Shown: positions 9,479 to 18,553, numbered from the stretch's first letter. The stretch is DNA of 64,000 bases from Alphaproteobacteria bacterium (GCA_037200445.1 JBBCGH010000001.1:3906001-3970000); one strand, 5' to 3'. Numbers and translations: made by a program. The notes: generated by a model not told the origin, from the sequence alone.

Positions 9479-9653
9479 GCCCCCCAAGCGCTCCGAACCG
9501 CCACCAAACCGCGGTTTTCGATGAGCGCAAATCCCATTGAAGCTTACAGCTGACGGTAGCAATAACAAGCCCGGCACGAGACCCTTCGCCTGACGGCTTG
9601 GGACGCCGTCCACTGGTGGGATGACTTCGACGTGCCTATCTCGGGGCAGCACG

Positions 9654-11108
9654 ATGGCTTCGCTCACCCACCTCGCAGAGGAAATCCGCCTTGCCGGGCG
9701 CGCGCTCGGCGAATTTGGCGTGGGCCTGTTCAGCCCGACCGTCCGCCTTGGCGTCACCGGCCTGTCCGGCGCCGGCAAAACCGTGTTCATCACCGCGCTG
9801 GTGCATCATTTGCTGCATGGCGGACGCCTGCCGGTCTTCGAGGCGCTGACAAGCGGGCGGATCGTCCGCGCCCGGCTCGAGCCGCAACCCGACGATGCGG
9901 TGCCGCGCTTCGACTACGAGACGCATGTCCGCGCGCTCACCGAGGAGCGGCGCTGGCCGGAGTCGACCAGCCGCATCAGCGAGCTGCGGCTTGTCATCGA
10001 GTACCAGTCGGCGCGCAGCGGCCGCGACCGCACGCTGACCCTCGACATCGTGGATTATCCCGGCGAGTGGCTGCTCGATCTGCCGCTGCTCGCGACCAGC
10101 TACGCACAATGGTCGGCCGATACGCTGAAGCTGTCGCGTTCAGGGCCGCGCACCGCGCTCGCTGCGCCCTGGCACCGGCATCTCGCGACGCTTGATCCCG
10201 ACGGGTCCGAGAATGAGCAGGCCGCGCTCGCCGCCGCCGCGCTGTTCACCGACTATCTGAAGGCCTGCCGCGACGAGCGCTACGCCATGCGCCTGCTGCC
10301 GCCCGGCCGCTTCCTGATGCCGGGCGATCTCGCCGGCTCGCCTGCGCTCACCTTCGCGCCGCTCGAACTGTCCGGCGCCGAGCCCGCGCGGCATGGATCG
10401 CTGCATGCGATGATGGAGCGCCGCTACGAAGCCTACAAGAACGTTGTGGTGCGGCCGTTCTATCGCGAACATTTCGCGCGCCTCGATCGCCAGATCGCTC
10501 TTGTGGACGCGCTCGCGGCATTCAATGCCGGCCCCGAGGCCGTCAAGGATCTGGAAGGCGCGCTCGCCGCGATCCTCGCGTCATTCCGCACCGGCCGCGC
10601 GACGTTCGCGAGCGCGCTGTTCCGGCCGCGCATCGATCGCATTTTGTTCGCCGCCACCAAGGCGGATCACCTGCACCATTCGAGCCACGACAGGCTGGAG
10701 CGTTTCCTCGCGCGCATGACCGAGCGCGCTACCGAGCGCGCCAAATTCTCCGGCGCGACCGTCGATGTGGTGGCACTCGCCGCGGTCCGGGCAACGCACG
10801 AGGCGATGGTCGCGCGCGGCCGCGAGAAGCTTCCCGCCATCACGGGCGCGCCGCTTGCCGGCGAACGGCTCGGCCGCGACCGCTTCGATGGCGAGACCGA
10901 GATCGCCTCGTTCCCCGGCGATCTGCCGGAGGATCCCGCCGTGCTGTTCGCGGACTTCACCGGTCTCACCAAGGCGGAGGAAACCGACTACCGTTTCCTG
11001 CGCTTCCGCCCGCCGCGCTGCGAGCCCGGCCGGGACGGCGCTCCCACCCTGCCCCACATCCGCCTCGACCGCGCGCTGCAATTCCTGCTCGGAGACCGCC
11101 TCGCATGA
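9654..11108 (+). CDS. ycjX: YcjX-family P-loop NTPase (DUF463)
   Basis: A 484-residue YcjX protein. The P-loop is LGVTGLSGAGKTVFIT (about residues 34-49), and the Walker B/switch region is TLDIVDYPGEWLLDLPLL. A second nucleotide-site block is ILFAATKADHLHHSS. YcjX proteins are dynamin-like stress-induced GTPases associated with the inner membrane; in enterobacteria they are in the phage-shock regulon next to ycjF. I chose the ATG at 9654 (after GGGGCAG) over the in-frame ATG at 9621 because the family begins at this point. Its stop overlaps the ycjF start in ATGA, so the two are translationally coupled. Confidence 0.92.
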   Translation: MASLTHLAEEIRLAGRALGEFGVGLFSPTVRLGVTGLSGAGKTVFITALVHHLLHGGRLPVFEALTSGRIVRARLEPQPDDAVPRFDYETHVRALTEERRWPESTSRISELRLVIEYQSARSGRDRTLTLDIVDYPGEWLLDLPLLATSYAQWSADTLKLSRSGPRTALAAPWHRHLATLDPDGSENEQAALAAAALFTDYLKACRDERYAMRLLPPGRFLMPGDLAGSPALTFAPLELSGAEPARHGSLHAMMERRYEAYKNVVVRPFYREHFARLDRQIALVDALAAFNAGPEAVKDLEGALAAILASFRTGRATFASALFRPRIDRILFAATKADHLHHSSHDRLERFLARMTERATERAKFSGATVDVVALAAVRATHEAMVARGREKLPAITGAPLAGERLGRDRFDGETEIASFPGDLPEDPAVLFADFTGLTKAEETDYRFLRFRPPRCEPGRDGAPTLPHIRLDRALQFLLGDRLA

Positions 11109-12130
11109 CCCGCAAGCCCGCGGCATTTCGGCTGGACGATCCGCATGTCGTCGTCGCGGAAGACGAGACTCATGCGGCGCGCGGCATGGTGCGTGTGGTT
11201 CCTCAGCCCGAGGAGTTCGACCTGCCTGCGATCGTCGAAGCGATGCCGTCCCCGAAGCGCCGGTTTCCATGGGGGGCCGTGTTCTGGTCGGCGCTCGGCG
11301 GACTGGTCGTGCTCGGCGCCGGCCTCGCGACAACGGCCCTGATCGAGGACCTTTACGCGCGCGCGAACTGGCTCGGCACATTCGGCGCGGCGCTCGCCGC
11401 CCTCGCGGTTCTATCGCTCCTTGTGATTTGCATCCGCGAAGCTGTCGGGCTGTTCCGGCTTGCCTCGATCGAAAAGCTGCGCGGGCGCGCCGAGCTTGCA
11501 CTTGTCCAAGACGACCGCGATGCCGCGCGCGCGATCGTCCGCGAACTGACCGCGAAACTCTCCGCGACGCCGCAGCTCGCGCGCAGCCGCGGCGAACTGC
11601 AAGCCCACCTCACCGAGATCATCGACGGCCGCGACCTGTTGCACATTGCAGAGCGCGGCTTGATGGCGCCGCTCGATCAGGAAGCGTCCCGCCTCGTCGC
11701 ACGGACCGCTACCCGCGTGTCGCTGGTCACGGCGGTCTCACCGCGCGCCGCCGTCGATCTTGCGTTTGTGCTGTTCGCGGCGCTCGGCATGATCCGCCGC
11801 CTGGCGGCCCTGTATGGTGGCCGCCCCGGCTTCCTCGGCATGATCCGGCTCATCCGCCACATCATTGCCCACCTGACCGTCACCGGCACGCTCGCGGCGG
11901 GCGACAGCCTGATCCAGCAGATGCTGGGCCACGGCGTTGCCGCGAAGCTCTCGGCCCGGCTCGGCGAGGGGGTGCTCAACGGCCTGCTCACCGCCCGGCT
12001 GGGGCTTGCGGCGATCGAGGTGGCGAGGCCCCTGCCGTTCGAGGCGCTGCCAAGACCCGCGCTCTCCGATATCGCGGGCGACCTGCTGCGCCGCCGCGAA
12101 GCGGCCGGGGAATTCCCCTCAAAGGACTGA
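11105..12130 (+). CDS. ycjF: YcjF/TIGR01620 family inner-membrane protein (DUF697)
   Basis: A 341-residue membrane protein with two N-terminal transmembrane helices (about residues 56-78 and 88-110) and a long C-terminal amphipathic region with DUF697 character (LAFVLFAALGMIRRLAALYGG, then a glycine-rich LTVTGTLAAGDSLIQQMLGHG). It is the usual neighbour of YcjX and probably anchors or regulates that GTPase at the membrane. The ATGA overlap with ycjX shows co-translation. No separate promoter is evident. Confidence 0.9.
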   Translation: MTRKPAAFRLDDPHVVVAEDETHAARGMVRVVPQPEEFDLPAIVEAMPSPKRRFPWGAVFWSALGGLVVLGAGLATTALIEDLYARANWLGTFGAALAALAVLSLLVICIREAVGLFRLASIEKLRGRAELALVQDDRDAARAIVRELTAKLSATPQLARSRGELQAHLTEIIDGRDLLHIAERGLMAPLDQEASRLVARTATRVSLVTAVSPRAAVDLAFVLFAALGMIRRLAALYGGRPGFLGMIRLIRHIIAHLTVTGTLAAGDSLIQQMLGHGVAAKLSARLGEGVLNGLLTARLGLAAIEVARPLPFEALPRPALSDIAGDLLRRREAAGEFPSKD

Positions 12131-12191
12131 TAGGCCACGCCCTCCCGTTGTGGCAGACTACCGTCAGGTGTGCTGCTGGGAGGAGCTCGCC

Positions 12192-12641
12192 ATGTTTCAA
12201 AAGATACTGGTCCCGGTCGATCTGGCCGATCCGGACTTCGTCAAGCCGGCACTCGATACCGCTGTCGAGCTCGCCCGTGCTTCCGGCGGCGCGGTGCGTC
12301 TGATCAATGTCATTCCGATGACGCCGGTGATGCTCGCCGAATACGTGCCGCCTGACTTCGATGTGCAGCAGCGCGGCTCGGCCGAGGAGGCACTGGCGAC
12401 GATCTCGAAGGACAGCGGACTCGATCCCGCGAAAGTCTCGACGGTGGTGCGGCAGGGCGGCATCTATCACGAGGTGCTGGAAGAAGCGAAAGTGTTCGGC
12501 TGCGACGTCATCGTGATGAGCTCGCATCGGCCCGCTATGAAGACCTACTTCCTCGGATCGAATGCCGGGCACATGGTGCGTTACGCCAAGTGTTCGGTGC
12601 TGGTGGTGCGCAAGCCGGCGCTACCGGCGGGGCAGCACTGA
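12192..12641 (+). CDS. universal stress protein, single UspA domain
   Basis: A 149-residue UspA-domain protein starting MFQKILVPVDLADP. The ATP-binding signature near the C-terminus (FLGSNAGHMVRYAKCSVLVVR region) resembles G-2X-G-9X-(S/T), and the VIVMSSHR strand precedes it. Such proteins respond to starvation, oxidative or membrane stress. The ATG at 12192 follows GGGAGGAG. It may share a transcript with ycjXF (62 bases upstream), which would group three stress genes. The last 21 bases overlap the convergent membrane-protein gene. Confidence 0.9.
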   Translation: MFQKILVPVDLADPDFVKPALDTAVELARASGGAVRLINVIPMTPVMLAEYVPPDFDVQQRGSAEEALATISKDSGLDPAKVSTVVRQGGIYHEVLEEAKVFGCDVIVMSSHRPAMKTYFLGSNAGHMVRYAKCSVLVVRKPALPAGQH

Positions 12642-13220
12642 GTCCGGTATCGCGTTCGGATCGAACGGTCCGGGCCGGTTACGGCGAAAGAACGTCCCGG
12701 CCTGCCACAGGAACAGGCCGAAGAACGCCGCAACGAAGAGAGCGCCGCTCCAGGCCCCGGTCTGGAGCGCGCGCACGATCAAACCTGCGAGCGCAAGCGA
12801 CGCGCCGGCAAAAACAATGACGCCGATCCAGTAAAGAATGGCCGGCGAGCCGGTCTGAAAGACCGTCTGCCCCCCGGCGGCGGCGATACGGCGGCACAAT
12901 TCGGCGACGAAGGCGCGATAGCGCGCATCGAGCCGCTCGTGCTCGACCATGCTCTTCCACGAGGTGGACGCGATGGTGAGTTTCGGGCCGTCTGTCCAGA
13001 TTTCGGCGACAAAGCGATGATTCTGCATGGTCAGCGGCCGGAAACCGAGCCGGACGCGCCGGATCTGTCGGTACTCGGTGCGGCCTGTTAGACCGCCTTT
13101 TCCCCAATCAAGTGCATCGGATGCGAGCCGGAATTCGAACGGAGCGCTGATCACGGACGACTTATATGAGTAGGTGACGGCATCACCCGTCGTCGCATCG
13201 TCATGAGGCTCTTCCATCAC
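12621..13220 (-). CDS. conserved two-helix membrane protein of unknown function
   Basis: A 199-residue protein. The first 120 residues form a soluble beta-rich domain (FEFRLASDALDWGKG, YRQIRRVRLGFRPLTM) that resembles small PH-like domains of membrane-associated bacterial proteins. Two transmembrane helices follow, about residues 127-147 and 153-173, and a short basic C-terminal tail. Function is unknown. The start is the first ATG of an ATG-ATG pair. The 3' end overlaps the universal stress gene by 21 bases, tail to tail. Confidence 0.7.
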   Translation of the reverse strand: MMEEPHDDATTGDAVTYSYKSSVISAPFEFRLASDALDWGKGGLTGRTEYRQIRRVRLGFRPLTMQNHRFVAEIWTDGPKLTIASTSWKSMVEHERLDARYRAFVAELCRRIAAAGGQTVFQTGSPAILYWIGVIVFAGASLALAGLIVRALQTGAWSGALFVAAFFGLFLWQAGTFFRRNRPGPFDPNAIPDSVLPRR

Positions 13221-13314
13221 GTCTTCTCAAACCTGCCTGTTGCACGATCCTACCGGACTTGATTCACCCCCGCCGGTATGCATCTTCGCATGACGCAACG
13301 CCACCGAGGTATCC

Positions 13315-13725
13315 ATGAGCTCCGTCCGATCGCTCTCTGGTCTTCTTGCTGGTTTTGTCCTCGCGATTTCCCTCGGCTCGCCAGCCGAGGCTCGCACGAC
13401 GCAGCGCACGCCGGTCCGCGCGAATTACGATGGCAACTGGAGTGTGTTGATCGTCACCAACAGCGGTCCGTGCGATCGGGGATACCGCTACGGCCTGTCA
13501 ATTCGCGGCGGCCGGGTCTTCTACGAAGGCAGCCTCGCGGTCAATGTCGATGGCCAAGTGGCTCCGAACGGTGCAGTGCGGGTGCGTGTCTCTGCCGGTT
13601 CACAGGGCGCGAGCGGCATCGGCCGCCTATCGAGCGACGGTTACGGTGAGGGCTCGTGGCGGGGGGAAGGTTCCGCCGGCAACTGCTGGGGGACCTGGAC
13701 GGCAGAGCGGCGCGCCCCGTACTAA
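13315..13725 (+). CDS. small secreted protein, divergent member of the local FDGxWSVLIVT paralogue family
   Basis: A 136-residue exported protein: a signal peptide (about residues 1-27, ending in AEA), then the domain shared with the three genes at 17972-19561. Shared blocks are YDGNWSVLIVTNSGPCD, YRYGLSIRGG, NGAVRVRV and CWGTWTAERR. Two conserved cysteines, one in CDR and one before GTWTAERR, probably form a disulfide. The domain is common in Hyphomicrobiales, but I know no assigned function. Unlike its relatives it has no obvious intrinsic terminator and lies 56 bases before the LanC-like gene, so the two may be co-transcribed. Confidence 0.75.
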   Translation: MSSVRSLSGLLAGFVLAISLGSPAEARTTQRTPVRANYDGNWSVLIVTNSGPCDRGYRYGLSIRGGRVFYEGSLAVNVDGQVAPNGAVRVRVSAGSQGASGIGRLSSDGYGEGSWRGEGSAGNCWGTWTAERRAPY

Positions 13726-13781
13726 GGCCGTCCGGGCAGGCTAAAAGCCGGAATTGGCGGCAGACGCCTCGACAGCGCTCC

Positions 13782-14963
13782 ATGATAGACCATTCGCGCC
13801 ATGTCCCATTGCGCGATCTGCCGTGGGATGCAGATGCCGCGACAGAGGCGATCGCCGAAATTGCCGCTGATACGCTTGCTCATTTCGAGCCTGAACTGCT
13901 TTGGCCGGCGCATCCGCTCGATGACGAGAAAAGGCATAGCGGCATCTACTACGGTGCGGCGGGCGTTGTCTGGGGCGTCGACTACCTGAGGCGCGTCGGC
14001 GCGATCGAGGCTGATTTCGATTTCCGGCCTCATATGCCGCGGCTGCTGGCCACGATTCAGGCGGAGATGACGTCTTACGGAGATTATGCGGCCCACGGCT
14101 CACTTTTGGCCGGCGATATGGGCACTGCGCTCGTCGCGATGCGGCTTGCGCCGTCCGCCGCCATGGCCGAACTCGTCTACGCACGCGCCGACGCGAACAC
14201 GCGGCTGCCTATTCGGGAGCTGATGTGGGGGATGCCCGGCTCGATGCTCGCGTGTCTCTTCATGAGCGAGATGACGAGCGAAGCGCGCTGGCGGTCGCTG
14301 TTTGATGTGCAAGCAGCCCGACTCCTTGCCGACCTGCAGGAAACGCCTGATGGCCCGATCTGGGAACAGGATCTTTATGGCCAGCATGCGAAGTTCCTCG
14401 GGCCGGTCCACGGCTATGCGGGCAACATGATTCCGCTCTTGCGCGGATGGGATTGGCTGACGGATGAGCAGCGAACGCGCGTGATCGATGCGATCCCGCG
14501 CACACTCAGCCGGTATGCCTGGCGAACCGAAATCGGAGCGTCGTGGCGGCCGAGAGTCGTTGGCGACACACCACCGTCGCTTTGCCAGTACTGCCACGGA
14601 GCTCCGGGCATGGTGGCGACATTTGCCGGTGCGCCGTTCAAGCAACCGGAGCTGGAGACGCTTCTCGAGGAGGGAGCACAATTTACCTGGGCGGCAGGGC
14701 CGCTCGCCAAAGGCTCCAATCTTTGCCATGGCACCGGCGGCAACGGGTATGCGTTCCTCAGGCTCTATCAACGAACGCAGAACGCGATGTGGCTCGAACG
14801 CGCCCGGGCGTTCGCAATGACGGCTATTGCGCAGTGCCGGGAGGCACGCCACGACTACGGACGCGGCCGATACTCGCTTTGGACCGGTGACGTGGGCCTT
14901 GCGACCTATCTTTGGGACTGTCTGACTGGCGTGCCGCGTTTTCCGACGGTCGATGTTTTCTGA
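13782..14963 (+). CDS. stand-alone LanC-like (lanthionine synthetase C-like) zinc protein
   Basis: A 393-residue alpha/alpha-barrel protein. The three zinc ligands of the LanC family are visible: Cys271 in CQYCHGAPG, and Cys315-His316 in NLCHGTGGNG. GIYYGAAGVVWG near residue 55 and HGYAGNMIP at residue 210 are further LanC-type GxxG turns. In lanthipeptide clusters LanC cyclises dehydro-residues with cysteine; eukaryotic LANCL proteins add glutathione to dehydroalanine damage. No LanA precursor, LanB dehydratase or transporter lies nearby, so a repair or glutathionylation role is more likely than lanthipeptide synthesis. The ATG at 13782 was chosen because the family alignment begins there; the longer frame overlaps the upstream gene. 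Confidence 0.82.
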   Translation: MIDHSRHVPLRDLPWDADAATEAIAEIAADTLAHFEPELLWPAHPLDDEKRHSGIYYGAAGVVWGVDYLRRVGAIEADFDFRPHMPRLLATIQAEMTSYGDYAAHGSLLAGDMGTALVAMRLAPSAAMAELVYARADANTRLPIRELMWGMPGSMLACLFMSEMTSEARWRSLFDVQAARLLADLQETPDGPIWEQDLYGQHAKFLGPVHGYAGNMIPLLRGWDWLTDEQRTRVIDAIPRTLSRYAWRTEIGASWRPRVVGDTPPSLCQYCHGAPGMVATFAGAPFKQPELETLLEEGAQFTWAAGPLAKGSNLCHGTGGNGYAFLRLYQRTQNAMWLERARAFAMTAIAQCREARHDYGRGRYSLWTGDVGLATYLWDCLTGVPRFPTVDVF

Positions 14964-15063
14964 CACACGACTTGCTCAGGGTGACGCACCAAAGCCGGCG
15001 CCGCCGCGGCTCATGCCGCGGCGGGTTACTGTGGCGAGAACATTCGCGAAGCTTTCGCGAGAC

Positions 15064-15567
15064 CTATGCCGCCTTGCGATTGACCGAGCTCTCGGCGATC
15101 GCGGTCAGCTTCTTGTCGGCCGCCTTTTCCTCCTCGAGATTCTGCTGCAGCACGGTCGCGCAATCGTTGCGGCCAAGCTGCTTTGCCCAGGCGATCAACG
15201 TGCCGTAGCGCGTCATTTCGTAGTGTTCGACCGCCTGTGCGGCAGCAATCAGCGCGGCATCGAGCACCTGCTTGTCATCGACCTCGCCGGCAACCTCTTC
15301 GGCTTCCTCGATGATGCCGTCGATCGCCGGGCAATCGATGCCCTCGGCCTTCACGCCGTGCATCTGAAACACCTGCTCGACGCGCTTCACGTGCGTGCGC
15401 GTCTCCGCGAGATGGCTCTTGAAGCTCTCCTTTAGTTTCGGATCGGTCGCCTTCTCGATCATGCCGGGCAAGGCTTTCACGATCTGGTTTTCCGCGTAGT
15501 AAATGTCCTTCAGTGTGTGAACGAACAGGTCGTCCATCGTCTCGATGTCTTTCGAGAACAAGCCCAT
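15064..15567 (-). CDS. ferritin-like DUF892 (YciE/YciF) protein
   Basis: A 167-residue four-helix protein of the YciF family. Characteristic blocks are LFVHTLKDIYYAENQIVKAL at the N-terminus, HVKRVEQVF, and AAQAVEHYEMTRYGTL with the helix-3 acidic/histidine residues expected for a di-iron ferritin-like site. Members are induced by osmotic, oxidative or general stress. It stands alone, convergent with the LanC-like gene. The ATG at 15567 is preceded by AGAAGGATAAC. Confidence 0.88.
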   Translation of the reverse strand: MGLFSKDIETMDDLFVHTLKDIYYAENQIVKALPGMIEKATDPKLKESFKSHLAETRTHVKRVEQVFQMHGVKAEGIDCPAIDGIIEEAEEVAGEVDDKQVLDAALIAAAQAVEHYEMTRYGTLIAWAKQLGRNDCATVLQQNLEEEKAADKKLTAIAESSVNRKAA

Positions 15568-15743
15568 GGCGTTATCCTTCTCGGTGAGTTTTCGTTGGTG
15601 AACGGAACCCGCTGGGAGCCAAGGGCTCCGTCATGTCTCGTCAACGATGCAACGAAAGGTCCGTTCCGGTTCCCGGCGAGGGAACGCCCGCTGTTCGGCG
15701 CGCGTTTTCATGCGGGCGGCACCCGCGTCGACGGAGCACTCTC

Positions 15744-16046
15744 ATGCCGCGTCATTTTCTGTTTGTTCTTGCGATCGCCGGCGCTGTGACTGGCGCCAGT
15801 GCACAGACCCCGCCGCCGGCTGAGGCGCCGAAAGACTGCCCGCCGGGTACAGGCGCGAATGCGCCTGGAATCAACAGCAACGATTCGAAGGGTACGCTCA
15901 GCGACAAGCTCGCCTCCTCTAAAGGTATCATTTGTCCGCCGAGCATCGACCCCCATATGCAGCAGAGGCCGCCGGCAGGTGGCGCCATGAAAGTCGTCCC
16001 ACCGCCCGGGTCACCGGGTGGCGACCAGAGCGTGGAACCGAAATAG
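15744..16046 (+). CDS. small secreted proline-rich protein
   Basis: A 100-residue exported protein with a signal peptide ending GASA-QTPPP. The mature part is low-complexity, rich in proline, glycine and serine, with two cysteines (KDCPPG and IICPPS) that could pair. No named family is recognised. The start at 15744 gives a clean signal peptide, and the upstream extension of the frame does not. It lies two bases ahead of the small membrane gene at 16049 and is probably co-transcribed with it. Confidence 0.6.
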   Translation: MPRHFLFVLAIAGAVTGASAQTPPPAEAPKDCPPGTGANAPGINSNDSKGTLSDKLASSKGIICPPSIDPHMQQRPPAGGAMKVVPPPGSPGGDQSVEPK

Positions 16047-16048
16047 CC

Positions 16049-16297
16049 ATGCGCAAGCTTTTCATCGTTCTGCCGCTGGTCGCGCTGCTCGCGATCGCCC
16101 TCTGGTTTATGGTCTATTCCTGGACCGCGATCGAAGGCCCCTCGATCCCCACGGTCGGTTACGTGGCGATGGCGCTCGGCGTCGTCTTTTCGCTCGTTGT
16201 CGGCTGCGGCCTGATGGCTCTCGTCTTTTATTCAAGCCGCGGCGGCTACGACGCGCCGCCTCACTATGACCTCGGAGACGAGGGCCCAACGACCTGA
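16049..16297 (+). CDS. small two-helix inner-membrane protein
   Basis: An 82-residue protein with two transmembrane helices (about residues 5-25 and 36-62) separated by a short loop (SWTAIEGPSIPTVG) and a polar C-terminal tail. No function is assigned. It starts immediately after the stop of the small secreted protein, which suggests translational coupling. Its product may sit beside the patatin-like protein encoded next, but that is only positional. Confidence 0.65.
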   Translation: MRKLFIVLPLVALLAIALWFMVYSWTAIEGPSIPTVGYVAMALGVVFSLVVGCGLMALVFYSSRGGYDAPPHYDLGDEGPTT

Positions 16298-16393
16298 CGA
16301 TTCCAGCCCTACGAAGGCCCAAAACCGTTCCTTACTTGCCTTTGCTCCCGTGGCATGATCTCCCGTATCGCCGCTCCTCCCCTGGGATTCCCC

Positions 16394-17651
16394 ATGCGCT
16401 TGTCTTCGGCCGCTTTCGCCTGCCTCGTCTCGTTCGCGCTGGCCGGAGGCGGGCCGGCGGCCGCGCAGACCAAGCAGCGCAATTTCGCCGAACGATGCGC
16501 GAAGCCCGAGTTCGCCAAGGCGAACCCGAGGACCTGCGCGCGATTTCCCCAGCCCGCGCCCGAAGCCGCCAAGCCGCCCGAACAGCCGTCGCGGCCCGAT
16601 TTCACCGCCGACGATCAAGCCGCCGCCATCATTCCGGGGATCCCGGACGCGCGATTCTGGGCCGACTCGGAAAAGGACTTCCTTGCCGCGCTGCCCGCGA
16701 CGCCCGGTCCGTGGCTCGCGCTCTCGACCGGCGGCGGCGACGGTGCGTTCGGTGCCGGCCTGCTCAACGGCTGGTCGGAGTCGGGCAAGCGGCCGGAATT
16801 CTCCGTCGTCACGGGGGTGAGCACCGGCGCGCTGATGGCACCCTATGCGTTCATTGGCCCGTCGCAGGACGCCGGGCTCAAGCGTGCCTACACCGAGTAC
16901 AACGCCGGCGACATTTTCGAGGACGTCAAGACGCCGGAGAGCCTGGTCGACACCTGGCCGCTCAAGCGCCTGATCGAGAAGGAGGTCACGCCCGAGCTGC
17001 TCGCGCAGATAGCCGAAGCGTACAAGCGCGGCCGCCGCCTGTTTGTCGCCACCACCAACCTCGACGCGCAGCGTGGCGTGATCTGGAACATGGGCGCGAA
17101 TCGCCGCCAAGGGCGACGAGGCGGCCCTCGCGCTCTTCCGCAATGTGCTGCGCGCCTCGACCGCGATCCCCGGCCTTTTCCCCCCAGTGCTGATCGATGT
17201 CGAGGCGAACGGGAAGAAGACCCAGGAGATGCATGCCGACGGCGGCCTTTCGGCGCAGATCTTCGTGGCGCCCGAGTCGATACTCAACACGGCGAGCACC
17301 ACCAAGTTGCCGGCGACTGAACTCTATCTCATCGCCAACAACCGCCTGAATCCGGAATTCCAGATGACCGAGCGCTCGCTGATTTTCGTGATCGGGCACT
17401 CGATCGCGGTCGGCGTGCAGTCGATGCTGCGCGTCAATATCGACCGTGCCTACGCGACCGCAAAGCGCAACGGCATCCCGTTCTACCTGTCCTATCCGGC
17501 GCTGGGCGCCGACCAGCAGGGCAAGGGCGCCTTCGACCCGGAATTCATGAAGGACCTGTTCCAATCCGGCGTCGCCCGCGGACGCGGGGAAAGCCCCTTC
17601 GTCACCGAGGCGGGCGAGGCGCTGCGCGGGTCGCTTCCGCCGGGCAAATAG
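16394..17651 (+). CDS. secreted patatin-like phospholipase (one +1 frameshift)
   Basis: A patatin-fold lipase of about 418 residues with a signal peptide ending in AAAQ. The glycine-rich oxyanion motif is STGGGDGAFGAGLLNG, the nucleophile elbow is VTGVSTGALMAP (GxSxG), and the catalytic aspartate lies in MHADGGLSAQ, forming the patatin Ser-Asp dyad. Such enzymes hydrolyse acyl chains from phospholipids. One extra A at 17099-17100 breaks the frame after WNMGA; removing it restores IAAKGDEAALALFRN and continues to the normal end. I prefer the ATG at 16394 (clean signal peptide), but an in-frame ATG at 16355 is possible. Confidence 0.84.
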
Positions 17652-17971
17652 CCCCTCCTCCGGTACCGCCCTCCGGCCAAAAGCGGCCATTTGGCCGCAC
17701 GGCCGGACGTCTCCAGCCGTTAATGCCGGTAACGCTACCAATTTAGGAAAATTCAAGGATTCCGGTGCTTTACTGCGCCCGTGGACGTACGGATGGCAGC
17801 CGGCGTTCACCACGGGAACACATGGTGTTGAACCTTTTTCCGTCTCGCGCGACGAAACAAATAGGTGCGGTCGTGCGTAGTACGTCCCACATGACGGCGT
17901 ACTGCACCGCACACAAGAGTTGGCTGACAAAAGCCCGTGTTAACCCGGTTAACAACGACTTGGAGGCTGCC
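17652..17971 (+). promoter_or_regulatory. gene-free 320-base region upstream of the tandem secreted-protein cluster
   Basis: No gene is supported here. The left part is GC-rich with short GGCC palindromes. The right part turns AT-richer. About 30 bases before the start at 17972 it holds CGCACACAAGAG followed by TTGGCTGACAAAAG and GTGTTAA (17908-17942). This is a diverged version of the leader element seen before the next two paralogues, and it is a likely promoter or operator. The paired motif GTTAACCCGGTTAAC at 17939-17953 is a perfect palindrome and a plausible regulator site. Confidence 0.4.
17939..17953. promoter_or_regulatory. 15-base palindrome upstream of the first tandem paralogue
   Basis: GTTAACCCGGTTAAC reads as an inverted repeat (GTTAACC/GGTTAAC around one central C), 18 bases ahead of the ATG at 17972. 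Its position fits an operator. The regulator is unknown. Confidence 0.35.
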
Positions 17972-18364
17972 ATGACCCGTTTTCCCGCGCTCCGCGCCGT
18001 TGCCCCCGCGCTTGCCGCGCTGGGCATCCTGGCTGCGACCGTCCCGGCATCAGCGCCCGCGTCGGCCCGCTCGAATTTCGACGGGACCTGGAGCGTTCTG
18101 ATTGTCACCCAGAAGGGCACCTGTGACCGTGCCTACCGCTATCCGGTCAAGATCGACAATGGATCGGTCGGCTATGCGGGCGATGCCTCCTTCACGGTTT
18201 CCGGCAAGGTCGGCGACAACGGCGCCGTCACGGTGCGCGTCGCGCGCGGCAGCCAGAGCGCTAATGGCCAGGGCAGGCTTTCTTCGACCGACGGCGCCGG
18301 CCAGTGGGTTGCCGGCTCGGGCGATTGCTCGGGCACCTGGACCGCCGAGCGCCGCTCCTCGTAA
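17972..18364 (+). CDS. small secreted protein, tandem paralogue 1 (FDGTWSVLIVT family)
   Basis: A 130-residue exported protein. A signal peptide (about residues 1-34, ending SARS) is followed by a compact domain: FDGTWSVLIVTQKGTCDRAY, RYPVKIDNG, ASFTVSGKVGDNGAVTV and CSGTWTAERR. Two cysteines are conserved in all four paralogues and probably form a disulfide. The periodic V/T/G pattern suggests a small beta-barrel. Function is unknown. The ATG at 17972 follows GGAGG. An intrinsic terminator follows the gene, so it is its own transcription unit. Confidence 0.78.
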   Translation: MTRFPALRAVAPALAALGILAATVPASAPASARSNFDGTWSVLIVTQKGTCDRAYRYPVKIDNGSVGYAGDASFTVSGKVGDNGAVTVRVARGSQSANGQGRLSSTDGAGQWVAGSGDCSGTWTAERRSS

Positions 18365-18388
18365 CACCGATCGAAATCAATCGCTTGA

Positions 18389-18420
18389 AGCCCGGCCTTC
18401 GCGCCGGGCTTTGGCTTTTT
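18389..18420 (+). terminator. rho-independent terminator after paralogue 1
   Basis: The hairpin pairs AGCCCGG with CCGGGCT around an eight-base loop and is followed by TTGGCTTTTT. It lies 25 bases after the stop codon. Confidence 0.8.
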
Positions 18421-18462
18421 CGGCTCCCTCTCCGGCAGCCGCAATACGAAATTACCATCGCG

Positions 18463-18511
18463 CGACACACACGAAACAATCGCAACATTTGGCGGAAACA
18501 GGCGTGGGTTA
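18463..18511 (+). repeat. conserved 49-base leader element, copy 1
   Basis: This block, 42 bases upstream of paralogue 2, aligns without gaps to the block at 19081-19129 with 38 of 49 positions identical. Its core reads ACACACGAAACA, then CGCAACAT, then GGC and GAAAC, and it ends in GGTTA. Being conserved upstream of separately terminated genes, it is likely a promoter or operator. It could also simply reflect the gene duplication. Confidence 0.6.
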
Positions 18512-18553
18512 ATTCTCGCGTCAACGAGAATTCAAAACGTTCTGGAGCTTGCA

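Noticed and set aside
8261-9553. 430-codon plus-strand frame opposite the CxxCH protein
   Set aside because: The minus strand has signal peptide, ribosome site and haem motif; the plus frame has none of these.
13315-14963. Small secreted protein plus LanC-like gene as a lanthipeptide cluster
   Set aside because: The small protein has a Sec-type signal, only two conserved cysteines and no Ser/Thr-rich core, and belongs to a paralogue family with copies away from LanC; no dehydratase is present.
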